Source: Deltaproteobacteria bacterium
Lineage (GTDB): Bacteria; Desulfobacterota; Dissulfuribacteria; Dissulfuribacterales; QOAL01
Direction: 5' to 3'
DNA: 40,558 nucleotides
Assembly: GCA_015493475.1 (NCBI GenBank)
Contig: WGDC01000062.1
Coordinates: forward strand, 1 to 40,558
Shown: positions 6,806-16,113 of the stretch, in pieces
Numbering within the stretch: the first letter of the stretch is position 1
Layout of the letters: each line of letters opens with the position of its first letter
Program-made: the position numbers and the translations under genes
The notes under the pieces: model-generated
What the model was told of the DNA's origin: nothing
The model's input: only the letters and a program-made list of their open reading frames with translations
Database searches by the model: none

Positions 6806-9703
6806 ATGCCCGAACCACGCTTTAAGCATACCATACAAGTGTTTATTCCGGTCAGCTTTTTACTGCTGCTCTTAGCGGTGGTGGCTGTCGTAATATATAC
6901 CACTCATGATGTCATCAAGCCGGTGCTTCTTCAGGAAAGGACATACAACATACGGGAAACGGGGAAAAGTATAGTTAGCAGATTTGGAAACATGCTGGTG
7001 CAAGCCGAGACGGCTGCTACCTCCATTGCATATTCGGCCAATTATCTTTATCCGGACCGTAAGGCCATAAAACGAGCCATTCCAGGAATTCTCAATCTCG
7101 ATGGGCTGATGAATCTCGTTGCAGGCGGAGGCGTTTGGCCTGAGCCCTTTGCGTTGGATCCGAAAAGAAAAAGGTGCAGTTTTTTCTGGGCCCGGGACAG
7201 GTCAGGAAGGCTGGTCTTCTACAATAACTACAATTTCTTGCAACGCGGCTATCACAGCGAGGAGTGGTACGTCCCTGTACGCTACCTCAAGGACGAAAAA
7301 GGTTACTGGTCAAAGGCTTACATAGATCCGGTTTCACACGAACCAATGATCACCTTCTCCGTAAAAATGAAAAGACACGGGAAGTTTATCGGGGTGGCCA
7401 CAGTGGATCTCAGGCTCGAGGGGCTCAAGTGCCTTTGTTCTCAGGCGGGAAAAAGAATCAGCGGCCACGTATTCGTCCTTGACAGAAACAACAGGTTTAT
7501 CGTGTTTCCGAGGGAAGAAATGGTGCTTATCTCCGGAAAACGTGGCAGGGAAAAGGGGAATCAAAAATACATGACAGCCAGGCAACTGGCTGAACGGCAC
7601 GGGGAATTTCGGATGGTGGCCGAGAGGCTTGACGAGATAAACAGCCGCCTCATAAACATGGCCAGGAAGAACGTATCCCTGAGCGGGCTTGCAAAAAAGA
7701 TCGAGAGAAAATCCGACCAGATTACTTCAAAAGACGCGCTCCTCATAGCGGCCATGATGCAGGAGCACCTTAGAGAGGACATGTCTGCGAGGAAGCAGCC
7801 TGAGACCCTCTGGGTGAAACAAGATATCATATCCGGTGGCCCCGCCATGGTTTCAATCTTCCTTATGCCCGAGACCCTTTGGAAATTTGTAGTCACGGTT
7901 CCTGAAAAAGACATCGTTGCGCCTGTGTCCCGTATAACCAACCGTCTCGTGATATCTCTATCGGTCCTGATCCTGCTAGTGCTTCTCCTTGCAGGATTAT
8001 CCCTGTACCAGAATATATTGAGGCCACTTAAGCACGTCACGAACCAGCTCAAAAAGATAAAAAAAGATTCCTCTGACCTGTCCTTGGAACTCGACGTTCC
8101 GGTCAACAACGAGCTCGGGGAGCTTGCCTACTATCTCAACAGGAGAACGAGCCAGCTAAGGAGGAGTGAAGAGAGATACAGGACAATATTCTACGGGGCA
8201 AGCGAGGGGATTTCCCTGAGTTCCTTCACCGGGGAGTTCATAGCCGTCAATCAGAAATTCGCGGAAATTTTCGGTTATGAATCACCAGACGAGGTCATAA
8301 AGGATCTCAAGACCTACCAGCTTTACGTGAATCCCGAGGAACGTGCGAAGATTCTTTCCAAGCTTGGGGGAAATTCAGGAACCAATACAGTGCACGCAGA
8401 GGTTTGGTTGAAGAAAAAGGATGGCAGCCCCGTGTTGATATCATTAAATCTTGCCCCTGTGAGAGACGCAGAAGGAAAGATTTTGTATCTCATCGCAATG
8501 ATCCAAGATATTACAAGAAACAAGCAGCTCGAAAACGAGCTTCGGCATGCCCAGAAAATGGAGGCCATAGGTACCCTGGCAGGAGGGATTGCCCATGACT
8601 TTAACAACATACTGGCAGGTATATCGGGCTACGTTGAGCTTGCCATGATGAAGGCCTCGAATCAGCCGGAGATACGCGGGTATTTGTCACAGATAGAGAA
8701 AGCAGCTGAACGCGCAAAGGAACTGGTGCGTCAGATACTGACGTTCAGCAGGCATTCGGATGCGGAGAAGGAACCCCAGGACATTGCAAAAATAATTGAC
8801 GAGGCGTTGAGGCTCCTCAGATCCACCTTGCCATCGAGCATAGTAATAAAGACTTATATTAAGCCTGCTAATCCTGTTCTTGCCGAGTTAACTGATGTTC
8901 ATCAAATAGTGATGAACCTGTGCACCAATGCCTACCATGCCATGAAGGAAACCGGAGGAACACTGAAGATCGGCCTGTGGCAGCAGAAACTTGCAGGCCG
9001 GAAGGCTGGGAATGCTGGCGTTACCCCGGGCGTATACGTGGTTTTAAGAGTGGAAGATACCGGTATTGGCATAAAAGAGGAAATCATTTCCAAGATATTT
9101 GAACCCTACTTTACCACTAAGGGCAAAGAAGAGGGTACTGGCCTAGGCCTGGCCGTGGTGCATGGAATAGTCAAGGCCCTGAAAGGGGCCATAAACGTGG
9201 ATAGCGATCTCGGCAAGGGGACAAGGTTCACCGTGTACTTGCCCGCCCTGGCCCATGCGGATGCACCAGTACAGAAAGGAAACGGTGAAGACATAGAAGA
9301 ATTCATCCACGGTGACGGTAGGAGAATAATGTTCGTGGATGACGAGGAGATGATTTGTGAAATTTTCGAGGCGATGCTGAAGCAGTGGGGTTTCAGTGTG
9401 GATGTCTTTCAAGACGGGACCAGCGCGCTTGACGCCATGGAAAAGGAACCCGGCAGGTGGGACCTCCTTATTACGGACATGACAATGCCTGGTTTAAACG
9501 GCGCCGAGCTTATTTGGAAGGTTAGAAGGATAAGGCCTGACATCCATGTAATATTATGCACTGGTTACAGTGATATGCTTACAGATGAAGTTATTGATGG
9601 GCTGGCTCTTTCTGCATTCCTTCAGAAGCCGGTCCGAAGGGCGGATATTATGGCGGCTATTGCATCCATCTTTGGGAGGAATCATGGGGCAGAAAACGGC
9701 TAA
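6806..9703 (+). CDS. Hybrid sensor histidine kinase with periplasmic sensor, HAMP, PAS and receiver
   Basis: A 965-residue membrane kinase. A helix at about 13-33 and a second at about 380-401 flank a periplasmic domain of some 345 residues resembling dCache sensors. A HAMP linker (about 402-455) and a PAS domain (about 455-575) follow. The HisKA motif LAGGIAHDFNNIL gives phospho-acceptor H597. The ATPase domain carries the N-box QIVMNLCTNAYHAM (near 700), VEDTGIGI and GTGLGLAVVHGI. The C-terminal receiver has FVDDEE and phospho-acceptor D891 in LLITDMTMPG, with the conserved lysine in FLQKPVRRADI. The receiver has no output domain, so a downstream phosphotransfer or regulator protein elsewhere is expected. 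The ligand is unknown. It diverges from the octahaem cytochrome and overlaps nth by 20 bases. Confidence 0.92.
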   Translation: MPEPRFKHTIQVFIPVSFLLLLLAVVAVVIYTTHDVIKPVLLQERTYNIRETGKSIVSRFGNMLVQAETAATSIAYSANYLYPDRKAIKRAIPGILNLDGLMNLVAGGGVWPEPFALDPKRKRCSFFWARDRSGRLVFYNNYNFLQRGYHSEEWYVPVRYLKDEKGYWSKAYIDPVSHEPMITFSVKMKRHGKFIGVATVDLRLEGLKCLCSQAGKRISGHVFVLDRNNRFIVFPREEMVLISGKRGREKGNQKYMTARQLAERHGEFRMVAERLDEINSRLINMARKNVSLSGLAKKIERKSDQITSKDALLIAAMMQEHLREDMSARKQPETLWVKQDIISGGPAMVSIFLMPETLWKFVVTVPEKDIVAPVSRITNRLVISLSVLILLVLLLAGLSLYQNILRPLKHVTNQLKKIKKDSSDLSLELDVPVNNELGELAYYLNRRTSQLRRSEERYRTIFYGASEGISLSSFTGEFIAVNQKFAEIFGYESPDEVIKDLKTYQLYVNPEERAKILSKLGGNSGTNTVHAEVWLKKKDGSPVLISLNLAPVRDAEGKILYLIAMIQDITRNKQLENELRHAQKMEAIGTLAGGIAHDFNNILAGISGYVELAMMKASNQPEIRGYLSQIEKAAERAKELVRQILTFSRHSDAEKEPQDIAKIIDEALRLLRSTLPSSIVIKTYIKPANPVLAELTDVHQIVMNLCTNAYHAMKETGGTLKIGLWQQKLAGRKAGNAGVTPGVYVVLRVEDTGIGIKEEIISKIFEPYFTTKGKEEGTGLGLAVVHGIVKALKGAINVDSDLGKGTRFTVYLPALAHADAPVQKGNGEDIEEFIHGDGRRIMFVDDEEMICEIFEAMLKQWGFSVDVFQDGTSALDAMEKEPGRWDLLITDMTMPGLNGAELIWKVRRIRPDIHVILCTGYSDMLTDEVIDGLALSAFLQKPVRRADIMAAIASIFGRNHGAENG

Positions 9704-10343
9704 TAAACCCGAGCTAAGGGATATACTATCGGTTCTTCCTCGGCTCCTTTCTAACCTCCCATCGCCAGTGAAGGAGTTCGAACGTGTGCAGACGAGAGAT
9801 CCGTTCAAGGTGCTTGTTGCAACCATACTTTCTGCCCGAACAAAGGATGAGGTCACATCTGCTGCTGTAAAAAGGCTCTTTTCCGAAATCAAGGGTCCTA
9901 AGGATCTGGAAAAACTTTCAACAGAAGAGATAGAAAGGCTTATCTATCCAGTTGGCTTTTACCGGAACAAGGCGCGTTTCCTCGCTGCCCTTCCCAAGGC
10001 CCTGAAGGCCTTTGACTACAAGGTTCCTGATAATCTTCAGGACCTGCTAAAGATTCCCGGGGTTGGGAGAAAAACCGCCAATCTGGTTCTTTCAAGGGCC
10101 TTTGGAAAAAGTGCAATATGCGTTGATACCCATGTCCATCGCATAATGAATATGTGGGGATTTGTAAAAACAAGTACACCTGAAGAAACGGAAATGGCCC
10201 TGGAGAAGATCTTGCCCAAAGGCTGGTGGAGCCGTATAAACCCTGTGCTTGTCGCCTTTGGGCAGACCATTTGCAAACCAGTTGTACCCCAATGCGGGTT
10301 ATGCCCACTTAGAACATGGTGCCCAAGGGGCAAAAGCCTATAG
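9684..10343 (+). CDS. nth: Endonuclease III, base-excision DNA glycosylase/AP lyase
   Basis: Nth removes oxidised pyrimidines and cleaves the abasic strand. The 219-residue protein has the helix-hairpin-helix LLKIPGVGRKTANLVLSRAF with the catalytic lysine in RKTAN. The catalytic aspartate is in CVDTHVHRI, and the C-terminal 4Fe-4S loop is C-x6-C-x2-C-x5-C (CKPVVPQCGLCPLRTWC). The frame is open upstream to a GTG at 9570, but that region lies inside the kinase receiver. The ATG at 9684 has GGGAGGA four bases before it and gives the family length. Translation therefore begins 20 bases before the kinase stop, implying coupling. The pairing is probably an accident of gene order. Confidence 0.96.
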   Translation: MGQKTANKPELRDILSVLPRLLSNLPSPVKEFERVQTRDPFKVLVATILSARTKDEVTSAAVKRLFSEIKGPKDLEKLSTEEIERLIYPVGFYRNKARFLAALPKALKAFDYKVPDNLQDLLKIPGVGRKTANLVLSRAFGKSAICVDTHVHRIMNMWGFVKTSTPEETEMALEKILPKGWWSRINPVLVAFGQTICKPVVPQCGLCPLRTWCPRGKSL

Positions 10344-10656
10344 CATTGTGCAACCTCTCGCTCCATTCTTAATTGGGGCACCCGGTAATTTTAGGTGCTT
10401 TGATGATAAAAAAACTTTTTGTTGACGAAGTGGCTTCATTCATGTACGCTCGATAGGTCATTTGAATTGAGGCCTGTCTGAGTCTGCAAGTCGCACAATC
10501 AGTCAAATCCCAATTATCTGACAACAGCAAGTCACTTAGTATGGATTCAGAATGACCTTCCATGCGGATATTCCCGTGGGGGCTTTTCGAACCAGCAAGT
10601 GCAATACATTGGGTCGGAAGTGCCCAGTAACATCTATTTTTAAAGGAGAATATCTT
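10344..10656 (+). promoter_or_regulatory. Non-coding region with candidate csp promoter and long leader
   Basis: No gene is seen in this 313-base stretch. TTGACG (10422-10427) and TACGCT (10445-10450) are 17 bp apart and would start a transcript near 10457. That leaves a leader of about 200 bases before the cold-shock ATG. Long structured leaders are typical of cspA-type genes, where they control stability and translation at low temperature; the leader role here is inferred. Confidence 0.45.
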
Positions 10657-10851
10657 ATGAAAGGAACAGTCAAGTGGTTCAATGACCAAAAGGGTTTTGG
10701 TTTTATTTCCCAGGAGGAAGGACCTGACGTATTTGTACATTACACGGCCATTCAGGGTGACGGTTTCAAGTCCCTCGAAGAGGGACAGACAGTAGAGTTT
10801 GATATTACTGAAGGTCCCAAGGGACCCCAGGCAGCCAATGTAAGAGCATAG
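10657..10851 (+). CDS. Cold-shock domain protein
   Basis: A 64-residue single cold-shock domain, an OB-fold that binds single-stranded RNA and DNA and melts mRNA structure. [17 protein letters not shown] contains RNP1 (KGFGFI), and DVFVHYTAI contains RNP2. The family length and the terminal ANVRA are normal. The ATG at 10657 follows AAAGGAGAA; the frame is open upstream but without family similarity. A terminator follows, then the gene for an RRM protein, so two RNA-binding proteins sit side by side. Confidence 0.97.
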   Translation: MKGTVKWFNDQKGFGFISQEEGPDVFVHYTAIQGDGFKSLEEGQTVEFDITEGPKGPQAANVRA

Positions 10852-10877
10852 GCTGTATCGGGAAGACTGGCAAATTC

Positions 10878-10916
10878 AAGGGGGCAGGTCTGAAGAAGGC
10901 CTGTCCCCTTTTTTTG
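10878..10916 (+). terminator. Intrinsic terminator after the cold-shock gene
   Basis: An imperfect stem of GGGGGCAGG against CCTGTCCCC around TCTGAAGAAGG, followed by eight or more T residues up to about 10915. Confidence 0.85.
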
Positions 10917-10967
10917 TGCCCGCCGTTTCTATGAGATGGCAAAAGATAACATAAAGGAGAAAAAGAG

Positions 10968-11237
10968 ATGAAACTTTATATAGGCAATCTCGCTTACAAT
11001 GTTGCAGAGGAGGATGTAAGGAGCATGCTCGAAGAATATGGCAGCCTTGAATCATTCGACTGGATTACGGACAGGTATACTGGAAGACCAAGGGGTTTTT
11101 GTTTTGCAGAAATGGATAACAGCTCTGCTGACAGGGCTATCAAGGCGCTAAATGGCAAAGAATTTCATGGCCGAGTTCTGAAAATAAACCAGGCGCGGCA
11201 AAGCAAGAAGGACAGGAAAAAGCGCCGTTTCCGGTAA
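10968..11237 (+). CDS. RRM-domain RNA-binding protein
   Basis: An 89-residue protein made of one RNA-recognition motif and a basic tail. RNP2 is LYIGNL at residues 3-8, RNP1 is RGFCFAEM near residue 44, and the tail QSKKDRKKRRFR is strongly basic. Bacterial single-RRM proteins of this size bind RNA and are often cold-induced; targets here are unknown. The ATG at 10968 follows AAAGGAGAAAAAGAG. It lies 116 bases after the cold-shock gene, beyond that gene's terminator, and has its own terminator. Confidence 0.93.
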   Translation: MKLYIGNLAYNVAEEDVRSMLEEYGSLESFDWITDRYTGRPRGFCFAEMDNSSADRAIKALNGKEFHGRVLKINQARQSKKDRKKRRFR

Positions 11238-11316
11238 AAAATGGTTTAATTTCCTTGATCAGGATACGACTGTGTTGCCCTGCACTTGCCACGCAGGGAA
11301 AACAGGGTAATAGTTT

Positions 11317-11346
11317 AGGCCGCCCCTATTTTGGGCGGCCTTATAT
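11317..11346 (+). terminator. Intrinsic terminator after the RRM gene
   Basis: A perfect 9-bp stem, AGGCCGCCC (11317-11325) with GGGCGGCCT (11333-11341), around CTATTTT, followed by a short T/A-rich tail. The tail is weak for a U-tract, so termination may be partial. Confidence 0.75.
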
Positions 11347-11419
11347 TTTGAGGGGCCCTATCCGGGGCCTCCAAGGAATGCGGAGAAAAAAACCGGGCGG
11401 GCGGCCGTAGAATTCAGAT

Positions 11420-13429
11420 ATGTTACAGGCCAAGGATCTGGAGCTTGATATAGGTGACCGGAAGCTACTTCAGGGCGTGAGTTTTACCCTGTCCAAGGGC
11501 CAAAAGGTGGGTCTAGTGGGCCGCAACGGCCAGGGCAAGACGACCCTCTTGAGGGTTCTGTGCGGTATGACCGAATGTTCCGCCGGCCAGATCAACGTCT
11601 CCCGCGGTTTTAGGATCGCCTACCTGCCCCAGGAGCTTGTTACACCTGAAAAGGTGGCAGCGACTGTTTATCAGGAGGCGGAGAAGGCCTTTGCTCCGCT
11701 TCTCGAGAAAAAGCGGAGGGCAGAGCGCCTGTCAAGCAATCTTGAGAAGGCTAACGCCGGAGATCCATCCCATGAGTCAATCCTTTCCGAGCATGACAGG
11801 CTCCATGAGGAGCTTGTTCGGGAAGGCTATTACTCCATGGGGAGCCGTATCGAAGCCGTCTTGGCTGGTCTCGGCTTTACAAGGGAGACGCTTCACGTGC
11901 CAATATCCTCCCTTAGTGGAGGCTGGATAATGAGGATGGAGCTTGCCAAGATACTGCTTGCCCTACCTGACCTGATACTGCTTGACGAACCTACCAATCA
12001 CCTGGATCTACCGAGTCTTTCCTGGCTTGAAAAGTTCCTCGAAAAAGAGGAAGCCGGCTGTCTCATTGTCTCCCACGACAGGGCCTTTTTGGATAACGTG
12101 GTTAGTCAAATTTGGGAGCTGGAGCATGGAAGGCTCCAAGTCTTTAATGGAAACTATTCCTTTTACGAAAGCGAGAAAACGAGGCGGCTTGAACGGCAGA
12201 AGGCGGTCTGGAAAAATCAGCAGAGGAAGATAGGAGAATTAAACAGGTTCATTGATCGTTTCAGGTCCAAAGCCACCAAAGCGCGACAGGTTCAGAGCCG
12301 TGTCAAACAGCTCGAAAAGATTGCTCCCGTGGATCTGGCAGAATTGGGGGCCCGATATTCCTTTAACCTTCCCATGCCTGAAAGGTCAGGCAAGGTGGTT
12401 CTTGAAATCCAAGGACTTTCAAAGGGCTTCGGGGGAAGGCCCCTCTTCTCGGATCTTTCCTTCATGATGCAGCGCGGCTCCAAATTGGCGGTGGTGGGGC
12501 CAAACGGTGCGGGCAAGTCCACCTTTTTAAGGATACTCGCTGGCAGGCAGAGCCCGGACAGCGGCCGGGTGATAACCGGACATAATGTCAAGGTTGCCTA
12601 CTTTGCGCAGCACCAGGGCTTGGAGCTTGATTACGAGAGGAGTGTCTTTGAAAATATTGTCTTGCACTGCAAAGGGCTTTCAGAAACGAAGCTTAGAACA
12701 ATCCTCGGCATTTTTATGTTCAGAGATGACGATGTCCACAAAAAAGCCTCTGTTTTGTCAGGAGGGGAGAAGAGCAGGCTTGCCTTGGCTATCATCATGG
12801 CAAAGGGCGCAAATCTTCTTCTCCTGGATGAACCCACCAACCATTTGGACATGAATGCCCAGGATGCGGTGCGACGAGCGCTTTCCAACTTCGAAGGTTC
12901 GGTCATAGTGGTCTCCCATGACAGGTATTTTCTTGACGGCTTCGTGGACCATGTTCTTGAGATTTGCCATGGAGAGACCTCTCTGTTTCCAGGAAATGTT
13001 TCCGAGTTTCTCGCAATGAAAGGGGCCTCTTGGGAAAATCCGCGATGTATTAAGGATACCCGCGTTAAAGAGCCTACGAAGAAGTTGGAAGACTTTCGTG
13101 CCAAGGACCTGTCCAAGAGGGAGAAAAAGAGGGTGATGGCTGAACTGCGGCAGGAAAAAAGCAGGAGACTCATGCCGTTTAGGCGGGAAACCCGGAGGAT
13201 CGAGGGTACCATAGGGGTGCTCGAAAAGGAAAAGGAACAGATGGAGAGGCTTTTGTCTGACCCGGGCACTTATACCTGCCAGGAAAAGGCCGGGAGACTT
13301 GGCAGGCGTTACAGGGAAATAAACAAGGAGTTGGAGGACCTTTACATATTGTGGGAAAAGGCCTATCAAGCGCTTGAGGAATTGCGGCAGGAGTTTGACG
13401 AAAGAATAACGGAGATGGAAGCAAGATGA
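11420..13429 (+). CDS. ABC-F family ATPase (YheS/Uup type)
   Basis: A 669-residue soluble protein with two ABC domains and no membrane segment, the ABC-F plan. Members act on ribosomes, as translation factors, stalled-ribosome rescuers or antibiotic-protection proteins. Walker A motifs are GRNGQGKT (near residue 34) and GPNGAGKS (near 360). Both halves have an LSGG signature and LLDEPTNHLD. The inter-domain linker is charged and helical (SEKTRRLERQKAVWKNQQRK). The long C-terminal extension is also charged and coiled-coil-like (about 550-669), as in YheS and Uup. The ATG at 11420 lacks a strong ribosome site, but the family N-terminus begins there. The stop overlaps the tsaD start as ATGA, implying translational coupling. 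Subfamily is uncertain. Confidence 0.93.
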   Translation: MLQAKDLELDIGDRKLLQGVSFTLSKGQKVGLVGRNGQGKTTLLRVLCGMTECSAGQINVSRGFRIAYLPQELVTPEKVAATVYQEAEKAFAPLLEKKRRAERLSSNLEKANAGDPSHESILSEHDRLHEELVREGYYSMGSRIEAVLAGLGFTRETLHVPISSLSGGWIMRMELAKILLALPDLILLDEPTNHLDLPSLSWLEKFLEKEEAGCLIVSHDRAFLDNVVSQIWELEHGRLQVFNGNYSFYESEKTRRLERQKAVWKNQQRKIGELNRFIDRFRSKATKARQVQSRVKQLEKIAPVDLAELGARYSFNLPMPERSGKVVLEIQGLSKGFGGRPLFSDLSFMMQRGSKLAVVGPNGAGKSTFLRILAGRQSPDSGRVITGHNVKVAYFAQHQGLELDYERSVFENIVLHCKGLSETKLRTILGIFMFRDDDVHKKASVLSGGEKSRLALAIIMAKGANLLLLDEPTNHLDMNAQDAVRRALSNFEGSVIVVSHDRYFLDGFVDHVLEICHGETSLFPGNVSEFLAMKGASWENPRCIKDTRVKEPTKKLEDFRAKDLSKREKKRVMAELRQEKSRRLMPFRRETRRIEGTIGVLEKEKEQMERLLSDPGTYTCQEKAGRLGRRYREINKELEDLYILWEKAYQALEELRQEFDERITEMEAR

Positions 13430-14445
13430 AAAGACCCCCGCGGCTACTTTTGGCCATAGAGACCTCCTGCGACGAAACGGCAGCAGCAGTCTTGCGTGAG
13501 GGGAAGGACCTGCTTAGCAATGTTATCGCCTCTCAGGTGAAGATACATGCAGAATACGGCGGTATAGTGCCGGAAATAGCGAGTAGGAAGCATGTGGAAT
13601 CCATAGATTTTGTGGCGAAGCAGGCTCTCAATGAGGCAGGAGTTCGCCTTGACGATATCGATTCCGTGGCCGTAACGCAGGGGCCGGGTCTGGTAGGCTC
13701 GCTTGTGGTTGGGCTTTCCTATGCCAAGGCCTGCGCCTTTTCTGCAGGTAAACCTCTTGCAGGGGTAAACCACGTTTACGCGCACCTCATGGCCTGTTTC
13801 CTTGACAAGGAAACAGCGCCAGAGTTTCCTTTTGTAGGGCTCGTGGTTTCCGGAGGTCATACCAGCCTCTACAGGGTTGACGATTACTTGTCTGTGGATT
13901 TTATAGGCAGCACCAGGGATGATGCTGCGGGTGAAGCATTTGACAAGGTGGCCAAGATTCTCGGCCTGCCCTACCCAGGTGGCCCTGTAATAAGCCGCCT
14001 GTCTATAAAGGGGAAGAGGGATGCCTTCTCCTTTCCCCGTGCATGGCTTCCGGATACGCCATTTGATTTCAGTTTCAGTGGCCTCAAGACCTCGGTATTA
14101 CAGACGGTCAGGAAGATAGAATCCATGGACGTAGAGATACCGGTGGCCGATTTGTGCGCCTCCTTCCAGGAAGCTGTTGTTGATGTATTGGTGGCAAAAA
14201 CTCTCCAGGCCGCATTGGACCAGGGGGTGAAATGGGTCGCCGTTGCAGGCGGCGTGGCTTCAAACAGCAGGCTGCGCCTGTCCATGGAGAGGGCCTGTAT
14301 AAAAAAAGGGCTAAATTTTACCTCGCCAAGGCCCATCTTTTGTACTGACAATGGAGCCATGGTTGCCCTTGCAGGATTTCACAAGATAAAAAACGGCCTA
14401 TTACTATGCAGTGATGCCGACGTATATTCAAGGATGCGGCCATGA
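13426..14445 (+). CDS. tsaD: tRNA N6-adenosine threonylcarbamoyltransferase
   Basis: TsaD transfers the threonylcarbamoyl group from TC-AMP to A37 of ANN-decoding tRNAs, together with TsaB and TsaE. The 339-residue protein begins LLLAIETSCDETAAAVL and has the metal-binding histidines in NHVYAHLMA. It also has the ASKH-type motifs GLVVSGGHTSLY and VAVAGGVASNSRLR, and the late FCTDNGAMVALAGF with the conserved aspartate. The length is normal. The ATG overlaps the ABC-F stop by four bases. A multihaem cytochrome follows 70 bases downstream on the same strand. Confidence 0.97.
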   Translation: MKRPPRLLLAIETSCDETAAAVLREGKDLLSNVIASQVKIHAEYGGIVPEIASRKHVESIDFVAKQALNEAGVRLDDIDSVAVTQGPGLVGSLVVGLSYAKACAFSAGKPLAGVNHVYAHLMACFLDKETAPEFPFVGLVVSGGHTSLYRVDDYLSVDFIGSTRDDAAGEAFDKVAKILGLPYPGGPVISRLSIKGKRDAFSFPRAWLPDTPFDFSFSGLKTSVLQTVRKIESMDVEIPVADLCASFQEAVVDVLVAKTLQAALDQGVKWVAVAGGVASNSRLRLSMERACIKKGLNFTSPRPIFCTDNGAMVALAGFHKIKNGLLLCSDADVYSRMRP

Positions 14446-14515
14446 CGGGCAGAAGATTGCCTGCGGATGAAATTTGGCCAGCCCGGTCAAGGACGGACAG
14501 GGATGGTGTTGGCCC

Positions 14516-15964
14516 ATGGTTCATATAAAAGGGCAGATTGAATGCCTTCGCTTTCTCGCTAGGAGCTGGTGGCTGCCGTGGGCCCTGTTCCTGCTCCTCG
14601 TTTCATGCACGCCGTCCAGGCTAAACCCCGTGGGGAAATATGGCAGGTGTGTAACATGCCACCAAATAAGGCTCGATACCGCCCACGATTTTCAATGCAC
14701 CTCCTGTCACAGGGGAGATGCTACCAAGTATTTCAGGAATGAGGCCCACAAGGGCCTTGTCAAAAGTCCTTCTTCTCCTGCCCATGCCAAACGTTTCTGC
14801 GCTAGATGCCACACAAGGCAGGTAAAAAGTATCGAAAAATCGCTTCATTATACACTTAAGGGAGAGATTGGGCAGGTATGGGGCGCTTTTTTCCCTGGGC
14901 GGAGACCGCCAGGTATAAGGGATATCAGGGCCATTGAAAGGCCAGTTAACGACAGACAGCTCGTCATGGATCTGCTTGCAAGGAGGTGCCTGAGGTGCCA
15001 CGTGTACTACGGGGGGGATTCTTACTCCGGGACAATGCGCGGAAAGGGATGCGCTGCGTGCCATATGGTGATTGGACGAAGGGAAAATCATGTCTTTGGG
15101 AGGCCTTCCAACAGTAACTGTCTTTCATGTCATTATGCCAATTTTACGGGTTGGGACTATGTCGGCCGGTTCGAAAAGGATTTTCCCGAGGATTTCAGGG
15201 CCCCTCTTAAAAAGGGCAGACATATAAGCCGACCCTACGGTGTGGAATGGCTGCAAATGACTCCTGATGTCCATGAAAGGGCGGGTCTTGCCTGCATAGA
15301 TTGCCACAAGGGTAAGGAGTTTCACATGGAAAGGCCCACTGCTACTGTTTCGTGCCGGGGCTGTCACCGCCACCTCTCCAACAGGCCCGGGCACAGGGTT
15401 TCTGGACGTTGCAGGGCAGATTGCCAGGTGTGCCACGCAGCTTGGTCGGTCCGGGATAAGGCGCGTTTCCTTATGCGCCAGGATAGGCCGGACCCGGAGG
15501 ACTGGCAGTTTCTGGAAGTCCAGGGCAGCAGCGAGGTTGAGAAGGTTTTAAGGGACTCCTATGGCGCGGAGAACGCTTCGCTTTTCAAGCCTTCCATGTC
15601 TGACAAGATAAATGGGGGGGACTACCCAGGATTGTGGCTTGAGGGCTTTGAGAAAAGGCGGTGGACGCCAGTCCTGCTCGGGTTAGACAGGTCTGGCAGA
15701 ATTGCCGTAATGAGGCCACTGCTCGACTTGAGTTTAAGCTATGTGGATGAAACCGGAGAAACCATTTTTGATAATATTCGGCCCAAGGCTGGTGCCGGTT
15801 GGCAGATAGTCTATCCTGGCCGGATAGCTTCAGGTGTATATAGGGCGTCTATGACTTCTTTTTACCTGCCTTATCATCCCCATACAGTGGTAGCGGCAGA
15901 TGTTTCTCGCTCTATCTTCGTTGGCAGGCTGCTGAAAATATGTGGCAGGAAAAAACATCGGTAA
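14516..15964 (+). CDS. Nonahaem c-type cytochrome lipoprotein
   Basis: A predicted 482-residue lipoprotein with nine CxxCH haem motifs at 45, 61, 95, 158, 179, 202, 260, 280 and 303. A hydrophobic segment and the lipobox-like LLVSC place the lipid anchor at C31. All haems lie in the first two thirds; the last 175 residues have none and look beta-rich. The start is a choice: ATG at 14516 gives a sensible signal peptide, while an in-frame TTG at 14474 would add 14 residues. It is probably on the periplasmic face or the outer membrane and takes part in electron transfer. Substrate and partner are unknown, and no other redox gene adjoins it. A late LPYHPHTV motif is followed by DVSRS where related cytochromes, as I recall them, often have another haem site. 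Confidence 0.82.
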   Translation: MVHIKGQIECLRFLARSWWLPWALFLLLVSCTPSRLNPVGKYGRCVTCHQIRLDTAHDFQCTSCHRGDATKYFRNEAHKGLVKSPSSPAHAKRFCARCHTRQVKSIEKSLHYTLKGEIGQVWGAFFPGRRPPGIRDIRAIERPVNDRQLVMDLLARRCLRCHVYYGGDSYSGTMRGKGCAACHMVIGRRENHVFGRPSNSNCLSCHYANFTGWDYVGRFEKDFPEDFRAPLKKGRHISRPYGVEWLQMTPDVHERAGLACIDCHKGKEFHMERPTATVSCRGCHRHLSNRPGHRVSGRCRADCQVCHAAWSVRDKARFLMRQDRPDPEDWQFLEVQGSSEVEKVLRDSYGAENASLFKPSMSDKINGGDYPGLWLEGFEKRRWTPVLLGLDRSGRIAVMRPLLDLSLSYVDETGETIFDNIRPKAGAGWQIVYPGRIASGVYRASMTSFYLPYHPHTVVAADVSRSIFVGRLLKICGRKKHR

Positions 15965-16113
15965 AGGGGGCAAGGTAATACATGGCCTGTTCATTGGTGC
16001 CTGCGGTGGTTTTACGGAAGAGCGGAAAAGACTTCCCTTTCAAAGGAGAGCGGCCAGGCTCCGGAGGCGTGCATCTTGGGACGCGGACCTCCATGGCTGT
16101 AAAATCGTTGGCC

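Noticed and set aside
12631-13369. Two long minus-strand open frames opposite the ABC-F gene
   Set aside because: They are antisense to conserved ABC-F domains, with low-complexity composition and no start signals.
14516-15964. Naming the nonahaem protein as a component of a selenite/tellurite reduction operon
   Set aside because: Lipoprotein cytochromes of that kind exist, but no other gene of such an operon is present and the match is only general.
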